Source: Vesta saturnalis | Lineage: Eukaryota; Arthropoda; Insecta; Coleoptera; Lampyridae | Reading direction: 5' to 3' | DNA length: 64,000 nucleotides | Assembly: GCA_036346205.1 (NCBI GenBank) | Contig: JARFJB010000889.1 | Coordinates: 2,428,001-2,492,000 of the forward strand | Translations under genes and position numbers: made by a program | Notes under the pieces: generated by a model | What the model was told of the DNA's origin: nothing | Database searches by the model: none | The model's input: only the letters and a program-made list of their open reading frames with translations | Part shown: positions 1-12,391 of the stretch, one piece after another | How positions within the stretch are numbered: the stretch's first letter is position 1 | How the letters are laid out: the number at the start of each line of letters is the position of its first letter

Positions 1-1560
1 ATCCTAATGTCGTTTGAGTTCTTTTTAGGAACGACGACAATATGCCTCGCCCATTTACTATGACTTATTTTAGTTAAAATTCCAGATATTACCATTTTTG
101 ACAATTTCTCTTTAGCTTTAGGTTTCAAAGAGTATGGCATCTCATAAGCTCGGGGAAAGATGGGTCTGACATCATCTTTTACGTTTATCTATGCTTTGAA
201 TTTTTTTATTCGATTATTAGTATTATTTTGAAAATTACATGCAAACTGAATTTTGAGTTCCGAAATTAATTCACGAATTTTAGCAGATATAGATGTACTA
301 GCGACAACACAAATATTTTGATTTTTATTCATTACGTTTGACTCAATTTTACTATTTTTGACTGATTTTGACTCCACTAAGACATTTTTCCAAGTTGGAT
401 TTATGACGTTTAGCCAGTTGCGACCTAACAAAGGTGTAAATCTATTTATTCTATCTACTATAATTAAAGGTAACTTTAAAACATTATTTGCATATTCAAC
501 AGTAACACCTATCTGACCTATTATTGACCGGTGACTACTTTTAATTTAAAATCTACATGTGTGAACAAATCATTATAATCGTCAACATGCATCACAGACT
601 TACAAGCTCCAGAATCAATATCCATTTTGAGCTGTTGTTCGTCAACAACCAATTGTACCTGTAAACTTTCATTTTCCTTGGATATAGAGTTTAGACTCAA
701 CCAACCTAATTCTAACGAATCATCTGACTCATCGTTAAGTTCACCATCATCATGAACTTCATCATCTACTACATTATTGACTGTTTTTACATAAGACTAT
801 TAGCTGTATGCCCTGTACGATTGAATGCGAAACACTTCAGTTGATAGCTGGACATTCATCCCAGTGTATTCTTAAACAACGTTTGCACTGCTTGTTTCTC
901 GACTGTTCACTAACATTTTGACTTGAAGATTGACCTGGCGGTTTATTTTTCAAATTTCGACTTAATACTTAATTTCTTAGAGTTGGACTGGTTACACTTC
1001 TGATATTTCAGCTTATTGACTGACTCTGTTGCATCACTTCCCAATAATTGTAGTTGATTATCAGTAAGCTCTATAGCCATTGCAGCTTTAAGCACATTAT
1101 CAAATGATGGTAAAGGATCTATAGTTAACAACTTTCTTCGAATTGACTTCACTTGACACCACAAACTAATTTATCTGGAAGTGCATATGATAAGAAAGAT
1201 CCAAAATTGCAATACTTGGCTAGGTTTCTTAATATAATAGAAAATTTTCTTAGATCTTCACCAGTTTCCTGGTCAGCAGACCAGAATTTGTAACATCCTG
1301 CAGTGACTAAACATTTAGTCCAAAATTGACCTAAAGCTTCTGTAACTTCAGCATACTACTTACCTACTAGCTAAAGTACTTGGTGCTAACAAACCTTTTA
1401 GACATTTATATGTTTCACCGCCAATTAAGGTTAAAAAAAGTATTTTCTTTTCATCAGTGATTATTGTATTCGTCTTAAACAGTTGTTCTAACCTTTCAAT
1501 GTAGGCCTTTTCATCAGACTCTTGTGGATTAGACGCCTCAATACTTCCAATAAACGACAT
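1..1560 (-). pseudogene. Ty3/gypsy retrotransposon gag-protease-RT relic (partial)
   Basis: Reading leftward, the N-terminus of a gypsy-type Gag begins near 1560 (SFIGSIEASNPQ, then YIERLEQLF and a LLAPST block) and continues at 943-1164. A degraded pair of zinc knuckles lies near 820-905: CKRC and HWDEC can be read, and the second knuckle is in another frame after a one-base loss. A retropepsin follows, with the active-site block DIDSGACKSV near 600-650 and the C-terminal LLGRNWLNV block near 400-430. The start of a reverse transcriptase (SKWARHIVVVPKK) runs into the left edge of the window. Stops and frame changes between these blocks show the copy is dead. RNase H and integrase would lie outside the window. 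The family assignment rests on domain order and these motifs and is fairly secure. Confidence 0.85.
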
Positions 1561-1634
1561 GTTTTTGCAGTAAGTACTTGCGATTACAGACTCGACTTTA
1601 CCTATACGATTTTTCGGCTCATGAGACGACTGTA

Positions 1635-1645
1635 GCCCGTCGCCA
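1635..1645 (-). other. Candidate primer-binding site of the gypsy relic
   Basis: On the minus strand, just upstream of gag, the sequence TGGCGACGGGC follows a CA-rich stretch. TGGCGAC-type primer-binding sites are known in insect gypsy-group elements. This would place the end of the upstream LTR at about 1646. It is a single short match, so only moderately supported. Confidence 0.4.
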
Positions 1646-2289
1646 AATTTGTTATGTATTTGACTTTATAATCGTAACACATAACTTTATAATTATTATT
1701 TTATTTCTGAATTAACTCATCACTATTGTAATGTTAAAATAAACAAATTCAATACACTGCAAAAACAACTAATAATTTATGTCAGAAAAAGATAGCTATT
1801 TTATTATGTGTGATAATGGTGAAAGTTTACATTTTCATATGTCAGATAGACATTTAAACCTTCATGTCAAATATAGATTAATAATTTTCAATTAGATGAT
1901 AAAAAAAAGCCACCTGATTTTATTGAAAATATAAGTTAAATATTTTAAATCTTATTTAATTCATTTTTAGGACTTATTTGATTTCGTATCAAGAAACTAT
2001 ATCTTTTAAATATGTAACTGTTTTAGAAGTATATAATGAAAACCAAAAACTGCGCCTAATAAATAAATAGGAGAAAAGAAGGCAAAATTAAGTACAAAAT
2101 TTCAAGTACGTATGTCATCCCAATAAAGGAAGAACATGAAAGAGAAAAACTTAACATCGATACGGGGAATTTCCCATCGATATAACAAGCAACATCGACA
2201 CGCTTAATTTCCCGCCGTGAGATACAACAAGCGATTAAATTGCGGTTGGTCTCAATGATATCGCAGGTGACTAATAAAAGCCGTTTACT
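1646..2289. other. Non-coding stretch; possible LTR of the gypsy relic
   Basis: No coding region is supported here. By position the first few hundred bases should be the LTR upstream of the minus-strand gag. A matching second LTR would lie left of the window, so its boundary cannot be set. The short open frame at 2056-2301 has no recognisable content. Confidence 0.3.
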
Positions 2290-3665
2290 CAAGTTGTACA
2301 CCTCCTACTAAATAAAATTTGGAAAGAAGAAGAAATACCCAAAGAATGGGCACAAGGCTTGATCATTAAAATTCCCAAAAAAGAGTTCAAAACAGAATCC
2401 CATTGGAGAACAATAACTGTACTAAACACAACAAGCAAGAATTATACTAACGCGATTAAAAGATACAACACAAACCATGATAAGGGTAAGTCAAGCAGGA
2501 TTTAGACCACGTAAGGCTTGCATTAACCACATAATAATTCTGAGGATAATAATTGGTGACTGTAATCAATGGCAGAAGGACATATACCTACTTAGGCCTT
2601 ATCGATTTCACCAAAACGTTTGACAAGGTAGATAAAGTTAAATTATGGCAAATACTAAAAGAATATGGAATTCCAGAATATATTTGAATGATTAGAATCT
2701 TATACGAAACTTACAGGGCCAACATATTACACGATGGGATGCGATCTGGAAATATTGCAATTGTGACAGGTGTAAAACAAGGCTGTATTTTATCTCCACT
2801 ACTTTTCCTACTAATTGATTGGATAATAAAAAATCACTGAACAGAAGAGGGCTAACTTGGAGATTTGATAACAAACTTAGAAGACTTAGAGTACGCAGAT
2901 GATGTTTATCTCATAACAGAGAGCAAAATCCACTTGCAGAAGGAATTAAACCTGTTAAGATCAAAAGCGAAAGAGATAGGACTTGAAATAAATATAAAAA
3001 ATACAGGTTCGTAACAATAAACCACTCCGACGGTACAGAAATCGAACTAAACGAAGAGAAAGTGAAAAACAAAAAGATAGCAGCACAATATAAAATCAAG
3101 AAGGCTACCAAGCTGACGTTAAAATAATACAAAAAGCCTAAAGTGTGTTCCACTCATTACAAAAATTTGGAACTCCAATGAACTCACAAGAAATACAAAT
3201 ATTCGAATAATTAGTTTAAATACTTATAATGAGTATATTAGTATATGGATCACAATCGTGGGCCCCAACAAAACAACAATCAAAGAAATACAAATTTTTG
3301 TAAACAAGCACTTAAGAAGAACCTTAAAAATATTTTGGCCAAGTGCAATCTCAAATGGGGAATTACGGAAAAATACTGGAATAGAACCCACGCCTACAAT
3401 AATTAAAAACGACGTAGGAACTGGATTGGACATACTTTAAGGAAACCAAACTCAGATATAGCAAAGCGAGCCCCTAGAGTACAATATCAGAGGAAAACGA
3501 ACATGAGTACGATCAAACCAAACATGGAGAAGAAATATGTTAAAAGAATATAAGGATATAAGGAAAACTTGTAGTCAAATCAAACAGATAGTCACAAATA
3601 AAGACAATTGGAAAATTTTGGTCGAAGACGTGTACAAATACAGAAGAAGAAATAGAAGCTTAAAT
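2290..3665 (+). pseudogene. Non-LTR retrotransposon reverse transcriptase relic
   Basis: Pieces of a LINE reverse transcriptase can be followed rightward through several frames. They include an IWKEEEIPKEW...IIKIPKK start, an AGFRPRKACI block near 2490-2530, the TGVKQGCILSPLLF palm motif near 2765-2810, and the catalytic YADD at 2891-2902. The C-terminal region near 3290-3660 has the RRTLKIFWP-type block and a WGHTLRKP-like segment followed by a basic GKRKRGRSNQTWRR-type tail. Many stops and frame shifts make it non-functional. Endonuclease and 5' regions are missing. The tail suggests an RTE-like or related clade, but the clade call is an inference. Confidence 0.8.
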
Positions 3666-4229
3666 CTAACCTAAACATAAACGTCAAAACATTGTGTAAA
3701 CTGGAAAGCGTATTTGTGTAGTGCTGACAACCTTATCAAATTAAACCTGTCTAGAAACGCCACCAAAGTCGACCTATAGTTTCTCGGAACTATAGGAATC
3801 AATGTCATACGCGAGTACCCAGGTTGTGGAGTTAACGAGGAACGCGATGAAGCTGATTAAATGCAAAGATGAAGTAATTCAGTACATTTGTACCTTAATG
3901 TAAAATAGTGCATTCGCTGAGCAACAAATAAGTAATAAGTTAGACGATAAGAATGAAAATATGCTTAAGATAGAGAGTAATTTCTCTTTTGAAGCGGTAT
4001 TTGCTAATACCTAAACAATCAAGGAACTCTTTTAAAAGAGCTGGAGGAATCCACAAAATTTAACGTGGCAACCCGTTCCGTCTTGTTTTAATGGTAGCAT
4101 ATTAAGAGGTTGAAAGTAAGCACGTTTTTGGTCGCCCATTTTGGAAATCAAATTAGAGACATTTTCAACTAAAAACCAAATTATTGATCTTGGTATGGAT
4201 TTGTGGCAATGTTATTACGTTAATGTGTA
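3666..4229. other. Non-coding stretch
   Basis: No coding region or structured repeat is supported. It lies between the LINE relic and the Polinton polymerase relic and may be degraded Polinton sequence, but no motif can be read. Confidence 0.3.
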
Positions 4230-5590
4230 CAACAAGCTGCAGACTGAATTGGAGGAATTTTTGGAAAATGATAAGAGGATGGGCTTTGCGTGAAATTTTA
4301 CATTTAAAGGTTAACATTAATGGTACGTTCCTCTAAAAGGTAGCATGCACATGAAAGTACCTAATTTCATAACAGCCAAAAGAGCTGTTAATGTAAAAAA
4401 TAATTATAACAGTTTTTTGTGCATTTTAGAGAAATGTGCAACTGGCGTGATCAAAACAGACGTATATGTGATAAACATGTGCCCTTTAGCATTTCATATT
4501 ACCACAAACGCTCTTATGATGACTCTACCACAATTTTATTTGTACAGGGGAGTGGATTCTATACAATGGTTTATTAAAGAACTGGAAAATATAGCAAACC
4601 GGGCAAACGACATTATCAATACTATCGTGCTAATGGATGCTCTGATTAATGACTAAATTTATAGTTTTGAACGCTCTATCATATTTTCAACCGACAGATA
4701 AGATTAGGGACCACAACCATTTCACGGGAAGTTTCAAGGTGCGACACATGAAAATGGCAATCTAAATTTTAAAGACACTCATACGGCCCCTGTCATGGTC
4801 CATAACTTGAGTGGTTATCGCGCCTATTTCCTCATGTGAGAGTAGCTATGGGTTTCCCCAGAGAAATATCTCTGTAACGGTTAAAAAGAAGTATCCGAAT
4901 CTGTAGATAATACCAACATAAAATTTAGATTCATAGACTCTTAGGTTTATGAGTAGTATTGATAAGTTAGCGCCTTATTGAGATAGCGATAAAAAATAAT
5001 TACGAGATCCACGTATATAGTAGCGACGATGAATTTAATTTGTTAGTGCGCAAGGATATTTTCGCATACGATACGAATACACAATAAACAAAACCACTCT
5101 ACCACCAAAGGAAGTATTTTATAGTCATGTTACTTACGAAGGTGTTAGTGAGGTGAATTATTTGCACGCAATTCAAATCTGTAACATCTTTGCGGCAAGC
5201 ACAGGACAATATTCAGATTTATATCTAAAAACGGAAGTACTTGGGCATAACTTGCTCAAGTGTGTATCAGTTGGACTGCACTATTACGCAGCCCCGGCTT
5301 AGCATTTGAGACCATGCTAGAAATTACACAAGTAAAATCAGAACTGCTGACTGATTTAGATAGGGTATTGTTTTTGAAAACGGCATCTGGACCGGAAGAG
5401 CACAGTGCTCCAGCACGACTTAATTAATATACTTTGATATTAATAACCTTTATGGAAAATTAATGCAACAATTCGTGCCTTATGGTGAGTTTGACTTTGT
5501 GGATACACCAAACCTTGAATCCATACTAAATACTCCAGGTGATTCAGAGATCGGCTGCGCTGTAGATTGATTTGGATCCTAGACAAAACC
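4230..5590 (+). pseudogene. polB: Polinton protein-primed DNA polymerase B relic (copy 1)
   Basis: Blocks typical of the Polinton DNA polymerase B appear in order across several frames: an AKRAVNVKN segment near 4375, a YRGVDSIQWFIKEL segment near 4540, VRDHNHFTGKFQGA followed by VHNLSGY near 4705-4820, IKFRFIDS near 4918, a SDLYLKTEVL segment near 5210, and the palm block YFDINNLYGKLM near 5430-5465 followed by PYGEFDFVDT. This covers the exonuclease region and the start of the palm; thumb and the DTD motif are absent. Stops occur within and between blocks. It is a 5'- and 3'-truncated, long-dead copy, separate from the Polinton at 27-37 kb. Confidence 0.82.
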
Positions 5591-6509
5591 AATAGATGAC
5601 TATCTTCACGAGGAAAATTTGGTGCAAAATGGCGCCCTCTTTCAGGGACGAAGGAAGTACAACACGTTTGTGATTGGTTTTCCACTAACTATTTTGATTG
5701 GTCGAGTAAAAAAGCGTATTATTCAAATCCAGATTAAATAACAATTACTTTTTTAATAGTAATAGGTACTTGTCATCCAATATTAAAAAAATGTTTATTT
5801 GACATAGGCTCTAATTTATAATTTCATTAAGTCATCATGAGACTAAAAAAATGTTCTTTGAATTATAAGAAAAATTAATTAGGTCTTTTGCTGAGTTTGG
5901 AAAAACATATTTGCTTGCTGTCGAATTCCAACAACTTTCAACTGCACAATAAATAGCAACCATCTACAATAATAAAACATAGAATTTCTTGTTATTACCT
6001 ACTTCTACAAACCTTTAAATTCACTCCATGCACTTTTGCAAGAAATTCACGTTAAAGATGAATACTGAAAAATACTCGCCTAACCAAAAACTAAATGTGA
6101 TGGGAAACAGTCGGCGATCGAACACACAGTCGGATACAAGCGAGCATAGCGTCACCTACAAAAAAGAAGAAACTAAAAACGAATATCCAGAATAGCCTAT
6201 GTATGAAAAGTGTATTTTTTTGTCTAGGATTTGGATTATCCATTGGAATTGCACGAGCTCCCAAGCGCTCTAGAAGATATGGTTCCAATTTTATAAAAGT
6301 ATTACTTGCATTATATCCGAAACGTAATTACATTGTTCACTATAGGAAGTTAAAGATTCCCGTTACGGTCTACACGTGTTTTACACAACACTCACTACGC
6401 ATTTCACTATTTTCTTATATTGTTACTCTAAACTCCCCACTATGTTACATTAGTGCAGATATGAATCATCTATTTGGTTACCGCACAAATCTGGTTACGC
6501 GCTATTTCT
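5591..6509. other. Non-coding stretch
   Basis: No gene is supported. A 102-codon open frame at 6203-6511 (plus) and an overlapping minus frame have no recognisable motif and look like chance frames. Confidence 0.3.
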
Positions 6510-6960
6510 AATAATGACACGCATCAGCTATTTTTAGTGATGATGCTGTCACTATAATTTTTATCTAAGACGCGAACCGACTATTTTTAGCTATGACGCG
6601 ACCACCTTTTACTGAGGACATGAACCGGATATTTTTAGCTATGATACAATCACCTTTTAGCGAGGACGCGAACCAGATGTGTGTCTAGCACAGATACGAA
6701 TCACACATATCTGGTTATTTCCTTTGTGACATGTTTGCATATCAGATATTCAATCCATATGTGTTTGGTCGCTTACTATTTTTTAATGATGACTCGCATC
6801 AGCTATTTTTAATGATGGTGCTGTGACTATAATTTTTAGCTACGACGCGAACCGACTATTGTTAGCTATGACGAGACCATGTTTTAGGGAGGACATGCAC
6901 CGGCTATTTTTAGTTATGATACAACCACCTTTTAGCAAGGACGCGAACCAGTTATCATCT
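6510..6960. repeat. Local direct duplication with internal degenerate subrepeats
   Basis: About 170 bp at 6510-6680 is repeated with substitutions at 6785-6955; both copies pass through the same series of CTATTTTTAG and GACGCGAACC words. Within each copy a shorter unit of roughly 45-50 bp (CTATTTTTAGCTATGA, then CACCTTTTA, then GAGGACGCGAACC) is repeated two or three times. The approximately 100 bp between the copies (6681-6784) lacks the units. No coding function is seen. Confidence 0.7.
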
Positions 6961-8032
6961 AACCCCCAAGGTGACCTTGCAAATCTAGTGACTGTTCTAG
7001 TGACTTTTTACTTGACATTTGGTAACAAGTTATTAGATCATTTTTTTAAAAGTGTCTTATTTCTTTGATCACCAAAGCGATTTAAAAGGGTTGTTTTTAC
7101 TTGTGTCTAGGTTGAACAATTTGATACAATTAAAGTTCCGCGAGCGGCACCGGTTAATTTAGAGCAACATAATTCAAACACTAATTTATTTACCAAGCAC
7201 TGTTATTACCCTATGGTGTCAATTTTGTATGTACTAATAAATTTTTAAGACTGTTGTACATAATATGACAAATTTTTGAGCCCCCCTCGTATTGAGGAAT
7301 GATTTCGTTAGCAAGATTTAATTGAGTAATTTATTGCCATTCTTTCTTTACTAAAGTTTACTTTGTGGTCAGAATTACGTGGTTTAGTTTTAGTAATAGG
7401 AGATCTATCTCTAGTATTATTCATAGACTATAACATGCACAGTTGCACTTAAAATGATGATATTAAATAATTACTTACAGGAGTAACATCACGTGTAAAT
7501 TTTTTTATAGCTAAGGTTTCTTCAATCGGAGTCGTGTAGGTGAAGTCGATCTGTAGGCCGATTCGAGTTAACTGCTTAGATGAAGTTCTTCGAGTAGGTG
7601 AAGTGCTTCTAGCTTGATTAACACAGTCGAATTAGATAGCAGGAACTTCTCGATCTCAATTTCGTGTTACTTTAGATAGCCAATAAAGTATTAAAATACA
7701 CCAGGTTTATTAATTAACACTGTTTGAGACAATCACCAACTACACGTCAATATGAAATCTGACGATTACAATGAAGACATCGCCTTTTAAAACATTTCTT
7801 ATCATCTAAGTAATTTAGACATTGAAAGGGAACAAATAAGTGATTAGTTTCTTAGTAATAACAGATAATAAATTAATAAGCAAGATTTTCCATTATTATA
7901 AGTTTTTGTTATAAACGTATAAGTTCAAAGGTAAATATGTAATTAAAAATTATGTTTGCAGGTAATTATGTTTAATCTTATTTCTATGTAAATATGTAAT
8001 TATAGATTAGTCTTATCTGTAAGCAAAGGATA

Positions 8033-8035
<3 letters not shown>
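6961..8035. other. Non-coding AT-rich stretch
   Basis: No gene, known repeat or structured RNA could be supported. Confidence 0.3.

Positions 8036-8081
<46 letters not shown>
8036..8081. repeat. (TA)n microsatellite
   Basis: Uninterrupted alternating TA dinucleotides. Confidence 0.95.
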
Positions 8082-8084
<3 letters not shown>

Positions 8085-9188
8085 ATATTTAATAAACTCT
8101 AAGAATAAAAACTCTGGGGAATATGGTTCCATGAAATTAATTATTATATTTATTTATTTCGCCTCGACTAGCTCATCAGGCGATAGAAATTCCAGCTTAA
8201 CTCAGTTAAAATGGTATTAAACATTTACGTTACGTTTTTTTTGCAAAATAGAATACAATTATTGTTAAAAAAAAAATTTGGCGTATAAATTTTGGCTGTT
8301 ACTAAACATGCATGTTTAATTCTATAGTAAAACAAAAATCAATTATTTTTTTGAAATAAATTTGGAATCAAAAAAATTATTATTCTCAAACACCTTGTAT
8401 CATATGCGATTACACAACATAGTGCGAACATGCGGATATCACCGAGTCGAACTTGTGCACGAATTGCATCAGGGCTAAACAATGAGTCATATATAATTTC
8501 AGTAAGTATACTTTGCTTTTTAAAATGATATTGTATCAATATAAAATCAATGAGTTGTTGTACTATTTGCAAACTGATATATAATCTACTCGAATCCTTT
8601 GCATATGTATACCTAGTTGATAAGTAATAATCATCAACATAACCTCGAATAATATAAGATTCATTAAGTTACATTGATACAAGTCTTCTTTCAGCTGCTC
8701 CAATTTTCATTATTGAAGATCCATTATCCAAATCATGTGTTTTGAATCCCGTGAAGTATACTGGTTTAATGGTGGTTGATATACCGCATCAGCTTGTATG
8801 TATAGGTACGATGATGAAATATTTCTTTAAGATTTTTCATAAACACTTTGATTTTATTTATTTCATAATTAAATGCAATAATTTTATTTTAGGTTATCGT
8901 ATTATTAAATACAATAATTTATCTGCATACAATTTTATTTAGTTGGAACTTTTAATTTTATTTGCATTGAAATAACAACACAATGTTAACTTTGTTTAAA
9001 CAAATTTATATTAATAAAAAGTGAAAGCATCATTTAACATTCGATTGTTTATCAGTTCGACATCACTCTTAAAATAATTCACGTTAACCTCACTATTAAG
9101 TAGTTTAAAAAAAATTTCATTTGTTTTGTTTGTAATTTAATTTAGGTTATGCGAAACACACGGTCAATCTTAAATCTGATCGCATGCA
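8082..9188. other. Non-coding AT-rich stretch
   Basis: No supported gene. Short open frames at 8339-8572 (minus) and 8742-8942 (plus) have no recognisable content. Confidence 0.3.
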
Positions 9189-10733
9189 CAATTGGGGCAA
9201 CAAAAAACGAGACACTACTGTTTTACAAGTTCAATGGGCATATCTACTTTAATTAGTAACTGACTACTTAATTTTATTATTGATTAATCTCAACACCTTA
9301 GATTATTAGAAATAATGACAGTATGACAGATAAGGGTTTTGAATAATTACTTATTTCTGATTTTCAAATATTCTTGTGTTCCGTTTAGTTTAGTTTAATA
9401 GTATTTCTAGGATTCCTTCTAAAATGCCTGTTCATACTACCATTGATTTAAAAGCTCGTATCGTTGCTGAGTTAGAGAGTGGTAAAAGTGTTCGCGAAAT
9501 TTCGCGATTATTAAATGTGTCGCGATCTACTGTTGGACGAGTGCGAATAAAATTGACTGTCCAACATACGATAGCGAGAGCAGTCGGTAGTGGCAGACGA
9601 AGAATATCTACACCAGCTGAAGACGATGAATTAGTTGCTTATATAAGAGATCATCCTTTTACGAGTTACAGGGTTGCTAAAAATGAAACAGTATTTCGTG
9701 GATAACAAAGGATGTCGTTTAGAATTTGCCAGGCGATATATCAACGAGCCCTTGGAGTTTTGGAGTCGAGTTATTTTCAGCGATGAAAAAACTTTCAGTA
9801 GCTCTAACAATCGACCTCTAAAAGTATTTCGACCGGCTAGAACCCGATGCGAAACAGAATATGTTAATTTTAAAAAACGTAGTGGTCGTTTTTCTGTAAA
9901 TGTTTGGGGTTGGGTAAGCCATCGCGGACCAGGAGTTTGCTGGATAATTGACGGGCGCATGAATTCTGAAGCATATTTAGACATACTGGAAGTTAAGATA
10001 TGAATATTATCTTATTTCACTTTTGAATTTTTACTGTGGTTATAATGAATTTATTGTTGCAAGGATAATGCACCTATACACACGTCACGGAGTGTCCGAA
10101 ATTGGCTTCAGGAAACCAACGCTCGTTTGTTACCGTGGCCAGCAGAAAGCCCAGATCTCAATATTATTGAAAACGTTTGGGCTTTGGTGACAAAGACAAT
10201 TCAAGACCAACAAGGGCTACATTTCATTGCCCAAAACCGTGACCAGTTAATTGCGGCGATTGAAAATGCATGGGAGGCTGTTGGAATCGATCTGCAGCAT
10301 TTAGTAGCGTCAATGCCTAGACGATTGCAGGATTGCATTGACAACGAGGGTGGTCATACACATGATTACTTTAATGTTATTGCATTAATCACTAAATTAC
10401 TCTAAAAGTATTTCTTTATTAATTTTTGTTTTAACAATTTCTGACCTAATCACCAAAGTATTTTTTAAATGTACGTTTTTCAAATTTTGTTTTTTTTTCT
10501 TTTTAGATTTTAGTTAGTTTGAAATATCAGACCAAAGTTTTTTTGTTGTATATTCTAAAGCATAATATAATAAGATCAAAATTGATCAGAGCATTCTACT
10601 TATGTCATCGATGCATTGCATTAAAGTTTGACTGAACTGCAATTGTTATGTACGAAGGGCAAGTACTACTTAAAGTAGATATGCCCATTGAACTTGTAAA
10701 ACCATAGTGTCCTATTTTTTGTTGCCCCAACTG
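9189..10733 (+). mobile_element. Tc1-like DNA transposon with terminal inverted repeats
   Basis: The left end begins CAATTGGGGCAACAAAAAA and the right end, read on the minus strand, begins CAGTTGGGGCAACAAAAAA. The match continues for roughly 80 bp with a few differences. A TA target dinucleotide follows the right end at 10734-10735; the left counterpart reads CA, presumably mutated. The element encloses a broken Tc1-type transposase gene. Length, termini and TA target fit the Tc1/mariner superfamily. Confidence 0.88.
9424..10405 (+). pseudogene. Tc1-like transposase, broken
   Basis: The N-terminus starts at 9424 and reads as a paired helix-turn-helix (KARIVAELESGKSVREIS, then LNVSRSTVGRV). 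After a frame change the catalytic domain is visible at 9674-10003, with the first aspartate in VIFSDEKTF and a VNVWGWVSHRG segment. A further break removes the segment carrying the second aspartate. The third acidic residue is in SPDLNIIENVW near 10150-10180, the usual DD34E-type ending. The product cannot be functional because of the frame breaks and the missing second catalytic block. Confidence 0.88.
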
Positions 10734-11828
10734 TACATGACATGCTTTCAGCTTGAAGATTGTATGCAGACTAAATTGAAAAGTTAACAAATGCAGTACC
10801 AAAATTTTCTCTAATAACCAATTTGATTGGATCAATTTTACCATACAAACACAACAGCTCTTTTCCTCTCTCCTGGGTTGTTCATTTTTCTAAAATGTTC
10901 AAATTCTTACTTTTCCACATAACTTTCGCATATGAGGATTGATCTTAAAAATATTATTAGAATTGGATTCTACACAAAATTTCCTTTCCAACGATACCCC
11001 ACTTGCCCCATTTACTTTTAAACTACTTAATCTATACAAATTTCAATAATTATGCAACTTTACATATACAAAAATGGATTCCATGACCCAAGAAACATAA
11101 TACACTAGCCTCTAATACAAATATAGTTTAATTTGAAAAAATCCATCTCAACATCTATGTCTGGAGGTGACATAACCTGGTTTCTCAACACTTGCACTTA
11201 ACTTGCAGCTATGATGTTAATTTAAGTTGCAACACTTTCTCTTCACACTAATATGTAAGTTATTTTCATAATAATTGTTTAATTTGACATATTTCATTTG
11301 TAAGTTATATGAATCTTTTATAAAATCTTCTTTTTCTCTAAACTTTATCATACAATTTACTTCACTCATGTTATCTGATACAAATTATTTTCTTTTACTT
11401 TTAGAACGGATGCAGATTATGCTACCAGAACAGGACCTCATGTTATTCAATCGAATAACATGAATTTTATTAAAGCAAATACAAATTTTAACACTTGAGC
11501 TTGGGTGTTTTTCCTTACTGCTAACCAATGTTCTTCCAGTATAGCACAGATTTGTCTGTTTGACTTATGTACGTTTGATCACAGTTTCCAAATGCAATCT
11601 TCTATATTCCTTGATCTTCCAAGTTGATATTGGTTTTTGGGTTAGGCAATATGGTTCCCATCTGTTCATTAAATATTATTTTGTTAGAATTCTGCTAATG
11701 CGGTCTGTTGTTCCATTTATGTACGGTAAGATTACTTTATTTGTTTCTTCTCTTTTTCTTCTTGGATTTTGCCTTTTGAATATGTTTTTCGGTTTCGTTT
11801 TATGTAAAGTTGACTTTAGTGTTTTGAT
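10734..11828. other. Non-coding stretch
   Basis: No gene is supported. Open frames at 11275-11463 and 11560-11847 on the plus strand are hydrophobic, lack motifs and are likely chance. Confidence 0.3.
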
Positions 11829-12026
11829 TTACTCGTTTATGTTTTGATGGTCTGCCAGTCGCTTGCACCTCGTAATTAGTATCTTGATTTCGGCCTGTAA
11901 TTGTGCTGGATTTTGGTGGGATTGTGCTTTCAGGTACCTGTTGGTGTGTGTGGTTTTCGATAAACCGTGTGTCCTACATCTTCTCGCTTTTTGAAGATTA
12001 ATACAGCTAAAAACGGCAGTGTTCAC
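11829..12026 (-). pseudogene. Penelope-like element RT fragment (minus copy)
   Basis: A 65-residue open frame contains the THTNRYLKAQSHQNPAQLQ block followed by a KRLADHQN segment. This matches the region after the RT palm in Penelope-like elements, where a VYRKPTHTDRYLH-type motif is typical. It is only a fragment and lies head to head with a same-family fragment on the plus strand starting near 12060. Confidence 0.7.
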
Positions 12027-12059
12027 GGACGAGAAGATCGAGTTGTGTTTCTACAACAT

Positions 12060-12391
12060 CTAAATAGAGTGCAGAAAAAGATAAGGTATCAATAGAAATA
12101 GAAGACAATGGAGCACTACCGTTTTTAAACGGACACACAGTTTATAGAAAAGCCATTCATACACCAACCGGTACATGAAAGCTCAATCCCATCATAAGCC
12201 AGCACAATTACAGGCCGTAGTCGAAACACTAATTATGAGGTTCAAGCAACTGGAAGACCATCAAAACATGCACGAGGAAATCAAAACAAAAAAGTTAGTT
12301 GTATTACCTAGAAGATCAAAGAATGTATGATATTTCATGACGAGATGGTCACTGAACAAACAGACAAATCAGTTCTCGACTAGAAGCAGTA
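12060..12391 (+). pseudogene. Penelope-like element fragment, 5' piece of split copy
   Basis: Reading rightward across frame breaks: NGHTVYRKAIHTP, a KAQSHHKPAQLQ-like segment near 12178-12220 and a DHQNMHEE segment, then residues resembling the start of the GIY-YIG endonuclease region (SLNKQTNQF near 12345). DNA similarity to the inverted copy at 11829-12026 is evident, so both come from one family. The sequence is interrupted at about 12391 by the pogo element and resumes at 14645. Confidence 0.68.

Noticed and set aside
6203..6511. 102-codon plus-strand frame starting with a hydrophobic segment
   Set aside because: Looks like a signal peptide at first, but the rest lacks any family features and runs into the local repeat.
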